Shown here: piece after piece, positions 47,001 through 58,029 of the stretch
Layout: every line of letters starts with the position of its first letter
How positions within the stretch are numbered: position 1 is the first letter of the stretch
From: Colias croceus
Lineage: Eukaryota; Arthropoda; Insecta; Lepidoptera; Pieridae
Length of the DNA: 64,000 nucleotides
Assembly (NCBI RefSeq): GCF_905220415.1
Contig: NC_059566.1
Location: forward strand, 4,340,001-4,404,000
Direction of reading: 5' to 3'
The notes under the pieces: model-generated
Seen by the model: the letters and a program-made list of their open reading frames with translations, nothing else
What the model was told of the DNA's origin: nothing
Database searches by the model: none
Translations under genes and position numbers: made by a program

Positions 47001-49186
47001 TTTTAAATTTGTTTGCCAGCGGTCCGTTCGAATGCCTGCAACCGTCGAACTTCATAGCGGACGGCACGTGCCATCAAATGTTCTTCTCGTGTTGCGAGTA
47101 TTCAGCGCACTACAGGGACGAACACACACGCCGGCGCAAGGGCGTGCGCTGTCAGGTGTGCGAGCGGCCGTTAGCCGCTGAGAGAACTGCGAACTATACG
47201 TGTCAGGTTATATTATTTTATTAAAAAAATACAAAAAATGGGGGGGTGTTGATTTTGGGGGGGGAGTGTCTAATATTACAAAAATGGGGGGGTGTTGATT
47301 TTGGGGGGGGAGTGTCTAATATTACAAAAAAATGGGGGGGGGGTCGTGATGTGTGAGGGTGGGGTTTGAGCCATCTGAGCGAACTGTGAACTACACGTGC
47401 CAGGTATTTTATCTAATTAAAAATAAAATAATTACAAAAAAGGGGGTGGGGGGGGGAGTGTGATGTGCGGACGGCACGAGCCTTCAAATGTTCTTCTCGT
47501 GTTGCGAGTATTCAGCGCACTACAGGGACGAACACACACGCCGGTGTAAGGGCGTGCGCTGTCAGGTGTGCGAGCGGCCGTTAGCCGCTGAGAGAACTGC
47601 GAACTATACGTGTCAGGTATTATTGTGTTAATTAAAAAAAAAATTTAAAAAAAAAATTAAAAAAGGGGGGGGGGGGTGCTAGTGTGTATGGATACTCAGC
47701 CCACTACAAGGACGCTGAGCGAACTGCGAACTATACGTGTCAGGTATATGTACACTAATATTATAAAGAGGAAAACTTTGTTTGTTTGTTTGTTTGATTG
47801 TAATGAATAAGCTGATAAACTACTGGACCGTTTTTAAAAATTCTTTCACCATTCGAAAGCTACATTATCCACGGGCTATATATTATCACGCTAAGACCAA
47901 CAAGAGCGGAGCCACGCGGGTGAAACCGCGCGGTACAGCTGGTTATTTATATAGAAAGAAATAATAATTAATTATTTTGCCAAACGCCAACAAAAAATAT
48001 AAAAAAAGAAATGCAAAAACAGAAAAAAAGACAAGTGTGGCAGCGCTTTAGCAAAAAGCTTACTAGCCGTGCTCCGCGGTTTCACCCGCGTGACTCCGCT
48101 CCTGTTGGTCTTAGCGTGATGATATATAGCCTATAGCCTTCCTCGATGAATTGGCTATCTAATACCGAAATAATTTCAAATCTGACCAGTAGTTCCCGAG
48201 ATTAGCGCGTTCAAACAAACTCTTCAGCCATATAATATTAAATATAGATAATAACATAACACCTATTTTATGCTGCATTTATAACACTTGCAATACATAA
48301 TATATACCCTTTTTCACAGACATGCGGCGCAGGCTTCGACCACGAAGAACATTTATCCGAACACTATACAACCGCGCACATAAAGACCAAACCCCACCAA
48401 TGCAATATTTGCAACAAACGATTCACGCAAGTCGGCGGTTTGCAGCAACACATGAGAACACACACAGGCGACAGACCCTTCACCTGCAAGTACTGCCCTA
48501 AAGCGTTCACACAGAAATCCGGTCTGGACCAACATTTGAGAATACACACAAAATACAAGCCATACAGATGTGTGATTTGCGGAAAAACCTTTTGTCAGTC
48601 TGCGCATTTGCAGCAACACATGCGAACGCATACGAATGTTGCGCCGTTTCAATGTTCGATTTGTGATAAACGGTTTAAACAGAGCAGTCATTTAAATTAT
48701 CATTTGAAATATCACAATCCGGTTAATATGACAAAAGAGCAGAGGGAGAAGTACGCGAAGCTCTTGGAAATGGTCGGCCCCGGTAAAAGTGACGAACAAG
48801 GGCAAAGTGACCACGAAGTCGGGCAAAGTGAACACGACGTCGGGCAAAGTGAACACGACGTCGGGCAAAGTGACCACGATGCCGGGCACAGTGTCTATCA
48901 TGTCAAGATCGAGAAAAATGACGATCAAAATTACCATATGGGGCAAAATGACCACGAGGTCGAACAAAGTGACCATGACATTGTGCCTAGTGACCATGGC
49001 ATTGTACCAAGTGACCATGTGCTCGTGCAATGTGACCATGAGTTTGTTGAAGCGCAACAACTTATTGAGGAAGGTCAGGAATATGTCGAAATTGCGGATT
49101 TATTTGAAAATGGCGAAGATGGGCATGTGAAAAATGTATACATATTGACTAGTGATTCTTTGGGACACCCTGTAGTGTATGAATAG
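44033..49186 (+). CDS. C2H2 zinc-finger protein with His/Gln-rich acidic tail
   Basis: Exons: 44033-44086, 44947-45102, 45803-45931, 46320-46423, 47020-47206, 48320-49186; phases consistent; 498 aa. A lone finger in exon 2 (CKLC...H...H, about 31-50), an acidic/basic linker in exons 3-4 (KGKKKEDKEKEKE-like), then Cys/His-rich exon 5 with CHQMFFSCCEYSAH and CQVC. Exon 5 ends TCQ and exon 6 begins TCG, so a finger (YTCQTCGAGF...H...H) is split by the intron. Four canonical fingers follow (CNIC, CKYC, CVIC, CSIC) with TGDRPF- and TKYKPY-type linkers: a DNA-binding protein. The tail (about 370-440) repeats GQSDH/GQSEH in 7-residue steps, then PSDHG-type units. No orthologue recognised. The exon 5 donor CAG/gttata is weak, and better copies lie in the intron. 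AATAAA at 49323. Confidence 0.83.
44362..44394 (-). repeat. Fragment of 'cactcggggactgccgcgg' repeat
   Basis: Only 'ccgcggcagtctccgagtgc' plus 'cacacgtcttt' remain. Confidence 0.45.
44435..44590 (+). mobile_element. tRNA-derived SINE, copy 3
   Basis: B-box 'ggttcgattcc' and tail 'gtgtgaaaattgtcttg'; an internal deletion removes the 'atgttttccctgtgtctggg' section. Confidence 0.7.
44762..44912 (-). mobile_element. Helitron-related element, subfamily E
   Basis: 'taccgcccgcggcttcgccc' to 'actatgtagtgatt' ahead of exon 2. Confidence 0.5.
45326..45478 (+). mobile_element. Helitron-like chimera, subfamily C with D end
   Basis: Starts like C ('ataaagctgaagagtttgtt') but ends 'ccacgagcaaagcctgggcg' and GCTAG, like A/D. 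Recombinant element. Confidence 0.55.
45980..46293. mobile_element. Two facing subfamily C fragments
   Basis: Plus-oriented piece to about 46105, then minus-oriented piece to 46293. The inverted pair could form a hairpin; exon 4 begins 27 bp later. Confidence 0.55.
46451..46634 (-). mobile_element. Helitron-like element, subfamily A
   Basis: CTAGTGCTCCGCCCCGGC to GTATGGA. Confidence 0.7.
46802..46968 (-). mobile_element. Helitron-related element, subfamily E
   Basis: CTAGCTTCCGCACGCGGCT to 'tttatactatgtagtgat'. Confidence 0.55.
47225..47345. repeat. G-run tandem duplication
   Basis: 'atgggggggtgttgattttg' followed by eight or nine Gs and 'agtgtctaatattac' occurs twice, at about 47238 and 47284. 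Prone to G-quadruplex and slippage. Confidence 0.75.
47374..47403 (+). pseudogene. Exon 5 edge duplicate, short copy
   Basis: 'ctgagcgaactgtgaactac' to TGCCAG followed by gtattt: the last 30 nt of exon 5 with substitutions and a better donor. Confidence 0.75.
47467..47616 (+). pseudogene. Exon 5 duplicate, 150-nt copy
   Basis: Lies at exactly +410 bp from the exon 5 sequence at 47057-47206 and differs by only a few bases (gtgcca to gagcct; cggcgc to cggtgt). It ends TGTCAG/gtatta. No acceptor precedes it (G-rich upstream), so it is probably not an independent exon. It could supply an alternative donor. Confidence 0.8.
47692..47743 (+). pseudogene. Exon 5 edge duplicate with internal deletion
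   Basis: 'tactcagcccactacaagga' joined to 'gctgagcgaactgcgaacta', ending TGTCAG/gtatat. Confidence 0.75.
47750..47942 (+). mobile_element. Helitron-like element, C/D chimera
   Basis: 'ataaagaggaaaactttgtt' to 'gtgaaaccgcgcggtacagc'; CTAG mutated to CTGG. Confidence 0.55.
48063..48248 (-). mobile_element. Helitron-like element, subfamily C
   Basis: CTAGCCGTGCTCCGCGG to ATATAGA. Confidence 0.65.
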
Positions 49187-50096
49187 TGGTCTATCATTGT
49201 GGTGGATTTCATCGGAAAGTGTTTAGCGGTTTACGTGATAAGATGTGTAATGGAATGTATTTTAGATGTATATAGTATGTTTTCGGTTAAAATAAGCTTT
49301 TTTATAAAAATGCACAGTATGTAATAAAATTAAATTATTATTAGTATACTTTTAGTAGTAATATAAATAATGAATTTTTTTAATATAAGTAAATAAAACT
49401 AAATAAACTGACAGGCTTTGCGTGCGTTGTATATTACGATGATATATTATAATATATTAAAAAAATGGTTGTCTGTAAAGTCGGTTTACTGACGATAGTG
49501 GAACGTGACAACGTCTTAAGGCCGATTGTGCTTCTTTGTCGCTCGTTCCGCGCTCTCGCTCGCACTTCAAGCCTTACGGAACGCCTCAGAGCGAGGTAAC
49601 GCCGCATGAGTCATGTTGTTTCGTGCGTGCAGCCGGCTCTATCTAATTATAAGACGTTGTCACGTCAAAAAATAAAATGAACTGAATATGATATCTAGCT
49701 TTAATTTTAGATTTTAAACGTTACAATTTTAATTAATAACTTTTATTTATTTTTTATGTTTTGCCTTTGTGCAATTTGGAAATACTGTAACAAATACAAA
49801 TGAAATTACAGCTTAAAATTGCTTATTTCTAAAGCAATATTATTGCATTTTTCGTGTAATTTTACTATGATTTTTTATTAAAAAAACCGTATTTATTGTT
49901 GTATTCTCGATATATGCGTTTGATACGTTGAACAAACTGATTTTATTACATTCATGTAATTCTATTGTAAATAGGTTATTATGTATAACTTGTATTATTT
50001 CTGTATTATATTATAAATAGTTTAAAAGAATATTTGTTTTATTTCACACACTCATAATCATTTTACACGCTAAAAGTAATTTTGCCATATCTCTTA
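49187..50096. other. 3' UTR and intergenic sequence
   Basis: Contains the AATAAA at 49323 and the repeat at 49472-49570; otherwise AT-rich with no gene seen. Confidence 0.5.
49472..49680. repeat. Dispersed repeat with 'gattgtgcttctttgtcgct'
   Basis: Longer relative of 35063 in opposite orientation; also has 'gaggtaacgccgcatgagtc' and 'aagacgttgtcacgtcaaaa'. Confidence 0.55.
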
Positions 50097-50282
50097 CTAG
50101 CTGCTCTCCGCGGTTTCACCCGCGTGGCTCCGCTCCTGTTGGTCTTAGCGTGATGATATATAGCCTATAGCTTTCCTCGATGAATGGGCTATCTAACACT
50201 GAAAGAATTTTTCAAATCGGACCCGTATTTCCTGAGATTAGCGCGTTCAAACAAACTCATCAGCTTTATAAATTACTATAGA
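50097..50282 (-). mobile_element. Helitron-like element, subfamily C
   Basis: CTAGCTGCTCTCCGCGG to CTATAGA. Confidence 0.65.
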
Positions 50283-50944
50283 TAATAATTATTATTATAT
50301 TGTAATTTCTGTATTTTTTACTTAAAAAGTAAACATATATTTGGCAATCGGAACAGACTCCGCCATGCTGTGGGCTAATACGCGAAAAGCGCTGATTTTC
50401 AGTCTACCCGCGTATTTTCCGAGGTCCTACATTTATATATACATACATACTCATAAAATATAATAAATAGTTCAAAAAATTGATTGTTTTATTTGACCCC
50501 CTATCATATTTTTACATGCCAAACGTATTTTGTATTTTTATATTATCACTTTATTGGTACTTACGTATAAAATTAGATTCCAAGTTCCAACCTTTTCTCA
50601 GACCTATCAACTAGGAATTTCATAATCAAGTCTAGCCGATTCCAAGTAATGTTACCTACATGTTTTTTACAAAATACTCATAGAACTTAATACACGAGGT
50701 ACGAAAAAAAGTTTCACGAACGATATACCTACCTACCTAGTTACCGACTTATACAGTGTATACCTAAATACATTAATTGTATTCTATTCGCCTACCGAAC
50801 GCAAAAATCAGTCAAGCCGTTTTTGTACATAAGGACTAATATAAAAGCAAAATTTTGTAGAGTTTAGACTAGACTGATAGATGTAACTTTCAAACGATAA
50901 AAACTGAATGAATTTTGATGATTTGGCAGTGGTGTAGCGTTTAT
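50283..50944. other. Intergenic, no gene seen
   Basis: AT-rich; no recognised coding, RNA or repeat feature. Confidence 0.5.
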
Positions 50945-50949
50945 CTTAT

Positions 50950-51112
50950 AAACTCATAAAGCTGAAGAGTTTTTTTGTTTGTTTGAATGCGCTAATCTTA
51001 GAAACTACTGGCTGAAACGATTTGATAAATTATTTCGGTGCTAGATAGCCCATTTATCGAGGGAGGCTATAGGATATATACCTATCATCACGCTAAGACC
51101 AACAGGAGCTAG
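50950..51112 (+). mobile_element. Helitron-like element, subfamily C
   Basis: 'ctcataaagctgaagagttt' to GGAGCTAG; the GC-rich hairpin is partly lost. Confidence 0.55.
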
Positions 51113-51129
51113 TCTATATATATATAAAA

Positions 51130-51340
51130 AAATGTGTGCGTGTACTAGAGTACACACGTAAGAAGTGAAACTTTTTTATGACCTTATTATATATAATTTA
51201 CTTTAAACAATATTACAGAACGCGTAACGCAAAAATGTCACGAGTACGGCGTAACGAAAAAATGTCACGCTTACGGCGTAACGCAAAAATGTTGCACTAA
51301 ATTTTTGTCTAACCCCGATAAAGAAGTTTCACTTCAAAAA
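51130..51340. mobile_element. MITE, GTGTGCGTGTAC family
   Basis: Left end GTGTGCGTGTACTAGAGTAC; 'cgtaacgcaaaaatgt' is triplicated inside; right end 'gataaagaagtttcacttca'. Confidence 0.65.
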
Positions 51341-51645
51341 GAATCCTCGGTCACTGCATCATGCATGAACTACTGGACCGATTTCGATACCTACCTAATT
51401 ATTATTTTGATTAGTTCGTTATTGTCAGGAGAAGAATCTTATGAAAGAAAATCCCAAGTAATTTGTGCGTAAAAATTAAGAAAATGCGAAGTGTGCTTTA
51501 AAACTACTAGCTTTTGCCCACTGGTTGGCCGCTAGTTGTGTATACTTATACGTATTGTTTTTAATATTAATCAACAATTAAACATGTATGTCGCAGCTAT
51601 AAGCCGGCTGGGTAGCATTCAGGCCGTTAATTAAACGGCGCCGTT

Positions 51646-51817
51646 TAAGAGCTAGCGCGCAAGAGCAACTTTTGTCTCCTTCACTATTGAGTCTCTCCCA
51701 TCAACTGTATGGGCTAGTAAGAAAGTGCGCGCACGTAGCGACGCAACTCCCCATACAGTTGATGGGAGAGACTCAATAGTGAACGAGACAAAAGTTGCTC
51801 TTGCGCGCTAGCTCTTA
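51646..51817. mobile_element. 67-bp-arm foldback
   Basis: Arms 51646-51712 and 51751-51817 are reverse complements with a single mismatch, around a 38-bp loop containing gtgcgcgcac. Recent or conserved MITE-like hairpin. Confidence 0.85.
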
Positions 51818-52586
51818 TAGGATAGGCTCTTGAACAGACTTTTGTTCTTGACTTTTCAACGTAACCACACATTTGACGTTTCTTCTAAATTATATAGGTA
51901 GGTACTTAAAAGGGATAAAATAAAAGGCATTTTCAGTTACATATTGTACATATATTGACAAAATCCGTCTAACTTAGGATATTTATAATTGTGACGAATC
52001 ATTTCTATTACACATATAATTTATTTTAAATAATGAAACTGAGAATTAAATTTTCCACCGCACGGATCCATACATAAAAATATACACAAAATACATACAA
52101 CTTTGAAAATTTAATAATTCAAATATCCATGCGATCTTATAAACTAAAAAACAACTTAATTTGTAATATTATGTAGTTTTAGATCACATTCCTAAATTTT
52201 TATTTATCTTATATCTTCTGTGCAGTGGCTGCAGGGCTCCGACCATTCCGTCTCTTTCTAACTTCTAACTCGTGCTCGTCACCGCACATTAGGTATGTGT
52301 TACCTAAGCCCTTATAGGGCTAGATAGGCCTTTTCGGGGAATCAACCCGTTTTTAAACTCTTTAACCGCAAAAGGGTAATCAAGCTCTATTTCACATGGG
52401 TCAAAAATTACTGAAAATGGGGGCGATTTTGTATTTTTTTGCCCTTTTACCATGCCATGAGAGGTTTGTTTATGCGCGTATGTAAATCAGTTAAGTCGTT
52501 AATGAAGTTTAGTCAACCAATCAAAATGCTCGGATTCAGTGTAATTATATTAAAAAATTGTAATTGAACCAACAAAAATATCACTT

Positions 52587-52790
52587 TTAAGCGTACTGGT
52601 ACTCGCGACTAAATTCTTCGTGATTATGAACAACGCCTTTATGAATTTTGCGCCGTTTTCTGAGTGCCGACTTGCCCTTTTTAGAAAAACGAGGGTGGCA
52701 ACACTTCCTACACCGCCCTACAGCCACTGCACAAGCTATACTAAGTATACAAAATTTACAAATACGTATTGTAACAACAAAATTATGCAT
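52587..52790 (-). pseudogene. Possible FLYWCH-like fragment
   Basis: A 67-codon open frame has CRKCCHPRF, KKGKSALRKRRK and GVVHNHEE near the end. A Cys pair followed by a basic stretch and HNH resembles the second half of a FLYWCH zinc finger. The aromatic first half is missing and no clear splice partner was found. Low certainty; it could be chance. Confidence 0.25.
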
Positions 52791-53352
52791 AATTTATTAT
52801 TTTTGCCGAGTCAAATTTCTTTGAAAAAAAAAACCTAACAAAAAAGTAACATATTATGATTGATTCTCGCTATAGTCAAATAAAATTATGCAACATACAA
52901 TATTGATATTCACACAAAATATAGAAAGCTGATCTAAAACCCTAAAAACAAACCGCAATGCACAAAAACCACTTCTATTATTATATATGCATAAAATAAT
53001 TTATGTCACCAGGTTGCTATTTATTTCATATAATGTTAAAACATTCTACAACTAAATAAAACAATAACTTTCATTATATTCTATTATTATTAAACATCCC
53101 TATGCAACATAAAATCTAAACCCATGTATAATTTGACGCGACAACAGCTTGCGTTATACCAGGCACCAAACTTTTCTTACTATGCTCTCTACAATTATTA
53201 GCCACAATTTTCTGTCTCTTTTACGCTTACAATAGTTGAATCATGCCATCTTACTTTGACATCTATAAAGATCGAATATTGTGTTGGTAACCTATCTACA
53301 CCTTTTTATTTTATCATTGCTACCCTAGAATAAAACATTAGTCGAAAAAAAA

Positions 53353-53572
53353 ACGTGCGTGTACTAGTGTACACACGTAAGAAGTGACACTTCTTTATGA
53401 CCTTATTTTTCAAAAAATAATTTACTAAGTATGTGCAACTTTACAGAAATACGTCGAATCACGCGTGGTAGGGACAAGAAAAAGATGGCGCGTAACGGAA
53501 AAATGTCACGCGTAACGAAAAAATGTTACACTAATTTTTTTTCCAACCCCGATAAGGAAGTTTCACTTCATA
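53353..53572. mobile_element. MITE, GTGTGCGTGTAC family
   Basis: 'cgtgcgtgtactagtgtaca' to 'aaggaagtttcacttcat'; very close to 31131 but lacks the outer right end. Confidence 0.65.
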
Positions 53573-54069
53573 AAAATTCGAACAAAACGGAGCAAGTGAT
53601 TTAGCACTTTTTTACATCACAATTTCACCTTCACACATCCAGATCTAAACTTTTCTATACAATTCTACGAAAAGAAAAAAAACATTATGTAAAAATAATA
53701 TTTGTTGCATTTTAGCGCGCTCCCGTTCCCGCCAACTGTCAAATTTGACACTGACAGCTGTTGTCGCGCCAAACCTGTGTTCACACCGCAATTTTTTTTT
53801 TCATAATAGCAATTCGAAAATATCAAAATATATTGACTACATTTCAATACTAATTTTAAACTTAGTGCTACACTAAAATATCTCACACAATCGTGCAATA
53901 TACATTGTTTAATATTATAATAGGTAAATGTACATTTTTTTTTAATTTCATTATCTAGTATAGAATATTGGACTGCATTATGCTAAAATATGGGCTATAC
54001 GGCCTTTTTACTGTCATTTTTTTTTATTATGTGTCAAGAGGTTTTTGCACCACGACGTATAATGAAAAA

Positions 54070-54232
54070 CATCTATCGTCTTACGACAAAACAATTTAAA
54101 CACAGTCTAACTTTAAGCAAGCCTTCTGTCACTTTAATGGTTGTCTATGTGAAATACGACAAAACCAGATTAAAGAGAACCCGCGCTTAAAGATAAACCC
54201 TGTCTAAAGTTTTCTGTGGTAAGACAGATAGA
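54070..54232. mobile_element. Dispersed MITE-like repeat, copy 2
   Basis: Facing ends 'ctatcgtcttacgacaaaa' and 'tggtaagacagatag'; the interior matches 29845-30005. Confidence 0.55.
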
Positions 54233-55599
54233 TTTTGACCTATTTTTTTACCCGAATCTATAAACGATACGATTACCTATATTATCCGAAAGATAAACAT
54301 TTTTTGAGACATTTTAACAAACATTTTCTCATCATATTTTTAGGTTTTAAAACCTAAATAGTATTTTGTATCGTTTTACTTCAGGTATCAAGTGTTTTGT
54401 GACTTTTTAAATAATAATAAAATGATAATATGTGCGCTTAAAGATGTAAACACGACAATGGCGACATATTGAAAAAAAAATATGAAAAATTCACAATAAT
54501 TGACATAAAAAAAACACCGCACAGCCCACAAACTAACAACTAATATAATAATTTTTAAATTTATAAACTTATCATCAACATTATCGTATATTTAGGACAT
54601 TTTTTACATTTTTTTTTTTATTTTTTTTTCAATTATTAATTTTTTCGTAAGGAAAAAATGCAACTTGGATATTTATCACATTAGGTATATATTTCACATA
54701 ATAATAAAAATTTCATAATTAATAATATTTATACATTAGAATTAGTTTGAAAATCCCTAAAAGAAAAAACACATGTACCTACATTTAACATGCTTTTTAG
54801 ACCTGGGCTTAAAATTTACGCAAATAAAATAATAAAAACACTAACCATCATTTGGAAGTAGATAATATAAAAATTTAGACATTTTATATACTCTGCACTA
54901 AAGATTTCTAATTGACAATCTCCTCTGAGTGCGAGCGAGATAGATGCCGATCGACGGCTTGTGTGTGAGTGAGACGACATGATACCTTCTTTTGCGAGTT
55001 TTCGCGCCATTTTTATACGTAGCTTTTAAAATTATTTGACATTATTATTTTATTAAAAAGAAAAACTCAATATGTAGCCTTCCTTTTCATAAAATAATAA
55101 AAAATATGCTTTTGAAATCACAAAAAGAACTAATCTACTTATAGAAAATTCTACTAACATGTTATGTATGTTTTTTACTCTTACGCGAAAATAATTGAAC
55201 AGATTTTGATGATACTTGGCAGTGATGTAGCTTATGTACCAGAATAACACATAAGCTATAGAAATTATCATTTTTATTACAGTTAATGTTTTTATCATTT
55301 CATTTGTTCTCTGACAAAAAATTCAATTCATTACATCTAAGTCAATACATTAGATTCAACCAAGTTATATAGTCTATGCATCAACAAATATTTATTTCAA
55401 AATGACGGATTTTCATGTGGTTTAAGTTTTTATCATATTTTTTTTGTCACAGGCAACATGGAAAAAGAAATTTTCGAAAATAAGCATAAAAATAATTCAT
55501 AAGAGAACAGATAAAGTTTTTTATTTTGTTTATAGATAATAAAAAAGAAAGTTTTCAAGTAAACAAAGATGAGAACTGTATCTTTCATAAAACGAAAAA

Positions 55600-55745
55600 C
55601 TACGTGTGTCACTCGGGGACTGGAGCAGTTGCGCTATTGCATGCTATGCCTTCAAGCCACACCTCCGCCCGTCGGAGTGGGGAGCGTGAGGTATTTTCGT
55701 TACGGAATTTCTCGATTCGGTCAACGCGCTCAAGGCCCGCGATAG
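55600..55745 (+). repeat. Dispersed repeat ('cactcggggactg')
   Basis: Longest relative of 12763 and 14694; continues to 'gtcaacgcgctcaaggcccg'. Lies about 190 bp beyond the stop of the minus-strand gene. Confidence 0.6.
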
Positions 55746-55933
55746 AAGCTATGCAATAGCTTAAAAAAATAAAAAAAATATCATATCCCATAGTTTAACG
55801 TAATTTTTATATAAACCTGCAACATTAACAAAAGAAACCACATGAAGCCCGTCCCTACAAGCCGTAACTTACAAACAAATTTTTGTACATTAAAAATTTC
55901 GAAACGCAGACCCAACAATCACTTTTCCACAGT

Positions 55934-57591
55934 TTACTTAGTAGAATTCTTCCTTTGCACTGGTTTCTCAAGTTTCGCCGTTGGTTTTTCTATTTTGGTT
56001 TTAATTGCAACCTTCTCTTTCTTCTCCTTTGGTTTCTCCGTTTTAACCGCGGGTTGCGGTTGTGGTTTCTCCGTGAGCGGTGGTGTGGTTTTTGGTTTAT
56101 TCGCTTTGGCCGCTGCCGCGTAGTTTATCGGTTTTATGCCTGAGGAGGGTTCTTCAGACGGGGGCGGTGAGCTTTGCTGTGGACAAAATTATTTTTTTAT
56201 TTATTTATTCATATTTTATTGCTCTGAAATAACTTAACTAGGAATTTAGTCTAATTATAAATTAAAACAAACGGCGGTCTTTTCGCTAAATAGCGGTATA
56301 TTTTTTCCAGACAACCAGATGTACGGAAGGAAATTAGTTGATGATTTATGATGTATATTTTAGCTTTTAAATTAATATCTATATAATAGCAAAAAAGGCA
56401 TTGAACAGACGTTCTAAAATCTTATTAAATCAAATCAAATCCTCACACAGACACTACATCTATTCTCACTCTCAAACTTTTATTGTATTAAAAATTTAAA
56501 TATTTCAACTTATCTAGGTCAATACACAAGATAAATTATGAATATGTAATACCTTCAAAACATCCGCACCATCGTCCTTCTCATCGTCGCTCAACTTGAC
56601 CTCACTCTTCGCTTCACTTTTCCCACTGAGCGCTTCACTTTTGACACTTTGCACTTCACTTTTTACACTTTGTACACTTTGCACTTCACTTTTGACACTT
56701 TGCACGCTCTTCACACCCTTGCCCTCGCTTTGTTTGTCGCTGGGGGCACTTTTCGCTTTCACTTCTTTCCTTGCTTTCGTTTTGGTGTCTGCTTTGATTG
56801 GTTTCTTTGCATCTACTTTGCTCTTGGGTTTCTCTTTCGATTTCGCGTCTGTGTCGTCTATCGGCTGCACGTCGGCTGCGCTGACTTCCGGTGTCTCCGG
56901 TTGTGGTGATGATTCTGAAACTGATTTTTGAAAATTAAAATTAACATTAGACAAATGGAAACCCTATGCATATTGAAAAAATAAAAATAAAAATAATTTA
57001 TTGAACAATTTGCGGGTTAGGTACAAACTAGGTAATAATGAAATTTGGGACATTTGCTAAACATAGATGAACAAAATTTGTTATGTATTTAATATGCCTT
57101 TAAGAATGGAATAATGGAACATCTCAGTAATTTCAATCACATTATATCCTACTAATATTATAAATGCGAAAGTCTTTATAATATTATAAAGGATGGATGT
57201 ATAATGTATATTTATGTGTAGGTGTGTATGTTTGTTACTATTTGAAATGAAATGAAATGAAAATACGTTTATTATGGATACATACCAAAAATACAAAAAA
57301 AGAAACAAGAAACTTAAATCTAACTTAAATATAATGTATTCCACAATAGGCCTGCCACTCAGTGCAATACACTGATTTTCAGTGGTTGCCTTAGGATGCC
57401 TTGCTAATATAGATAAATTTCATTTCACGCAAATACTATGCTAACTATGCAGCAAACTATTGTATATCTACCTTCTTTCTTCTCTTCCTTAACGTCTATC
57501 TTCTCCTGGCCCTCAGCTTCGCTAGACGGCTGCACGTCTTCCTTTGATTTATCTGATTCTGCTTTCGTCTCCGGCGGGTCTTGTTTCTCTT
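55934..57591 (-). CDS. Lys/Glu/Pro-rich protein, C-terminal part
   Basis: Three exons visible (minus): 57472-57591 (phase 1 in and out), 56553-56914, 55934-56176, coding the last 241 residues. No start is visible, so upstream exons lie in or beyond the 57.6-64 kb repeats. The first exon is acidic (KEDVQPSSEAEGQEK). The second has a PETPEVSAADVQ start, a basic stretch, then a repeat of SVKSEVQ-type units (VQSVQSVKSEVQSVKSEAL), then SDDEKDDGAD. The last has PPPSEEPSSGIKPINYAAAA, then KPKE-, EKP-rich basic sequence to RKNSTK. Low complexity and disorder suggest a nuclear or cytoskeletal linker-like protein; no family is recognised. The VKSE repeats are a likely site of length variation. Confidence 0.65.
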
Positions 57592-57611
57592 CTGTAAAAA
57601 AAGCCTTACCT

Positions 57612-58029
57612 ATACAGGGTGTCCCGGGTTCGGTGTACTACGCTCGAATGGAGCATGTAGTTTACCATACGCTGATAAATAATTGGAATGTAAATATACA
57701 GGGTGTAATCGTTAAGTATTGACAGGCGATTATTCCGTAAATAATACAGGTATCAAAAACTTTAACTATACTTAACATAATGAGTAAAACTTTGCCATTT
57801 CTCTCATTAGGTTAAGTACTTTCGATATCAGTTTAAAGATTTTTTGATATCTGCAATAGTTATCCTTAACTATATATATATATATAATCGCTTGTGAACA
57901 CTTAACGATTACACCCGGTATGGTTTGAAATAAAAAATCATATAAAATTACATTTTTTTTCGTAAACAGCGTATGAAAAACTACACGTTCCATTGATATT
58001 AGTACACCAAACCTGGGATACCCTGTATA
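57612..58029. mobile_element. MITE containing a nested MITE
   Basis: Outer ends TACAGGGTGTCCCGGGTT and AACCTGGGATACCCTGTA face each other. Inside, a second palindromic element runs about 57697-57921 (TACAGGGTGTAATCGTTAAG / CTTAACGATTACACCCGGTA). Confidence 0.75.

Larger units (their letters stand above)
51818..55933. other. Long AT-rich stretch, mostly without genes
   Basis: May include the 3' UTR of the minus-strand gene ending at 55934. Recognised pieces are listed separately (52587, 53353, 54070, 55600); the remainder shows nothing convincing. Confidence 0.45.

Noticed and set aside
47020..47964. Additional independent zinc-finger exons in the intron after 47206
   Set aside because: The duplicate lacks an acceptor and its upstream sequence is G-rich; it can only serve as an alternative donor, so it was listed as a pseudo-exon.
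54816..55010. Minus-strand frame starting MARKLAKEGIMSSHSHTSRR
   Set aside because: The GC-richer start looks like a dispersed repeat, and the rest is AT-rich without motifs or splice partners.
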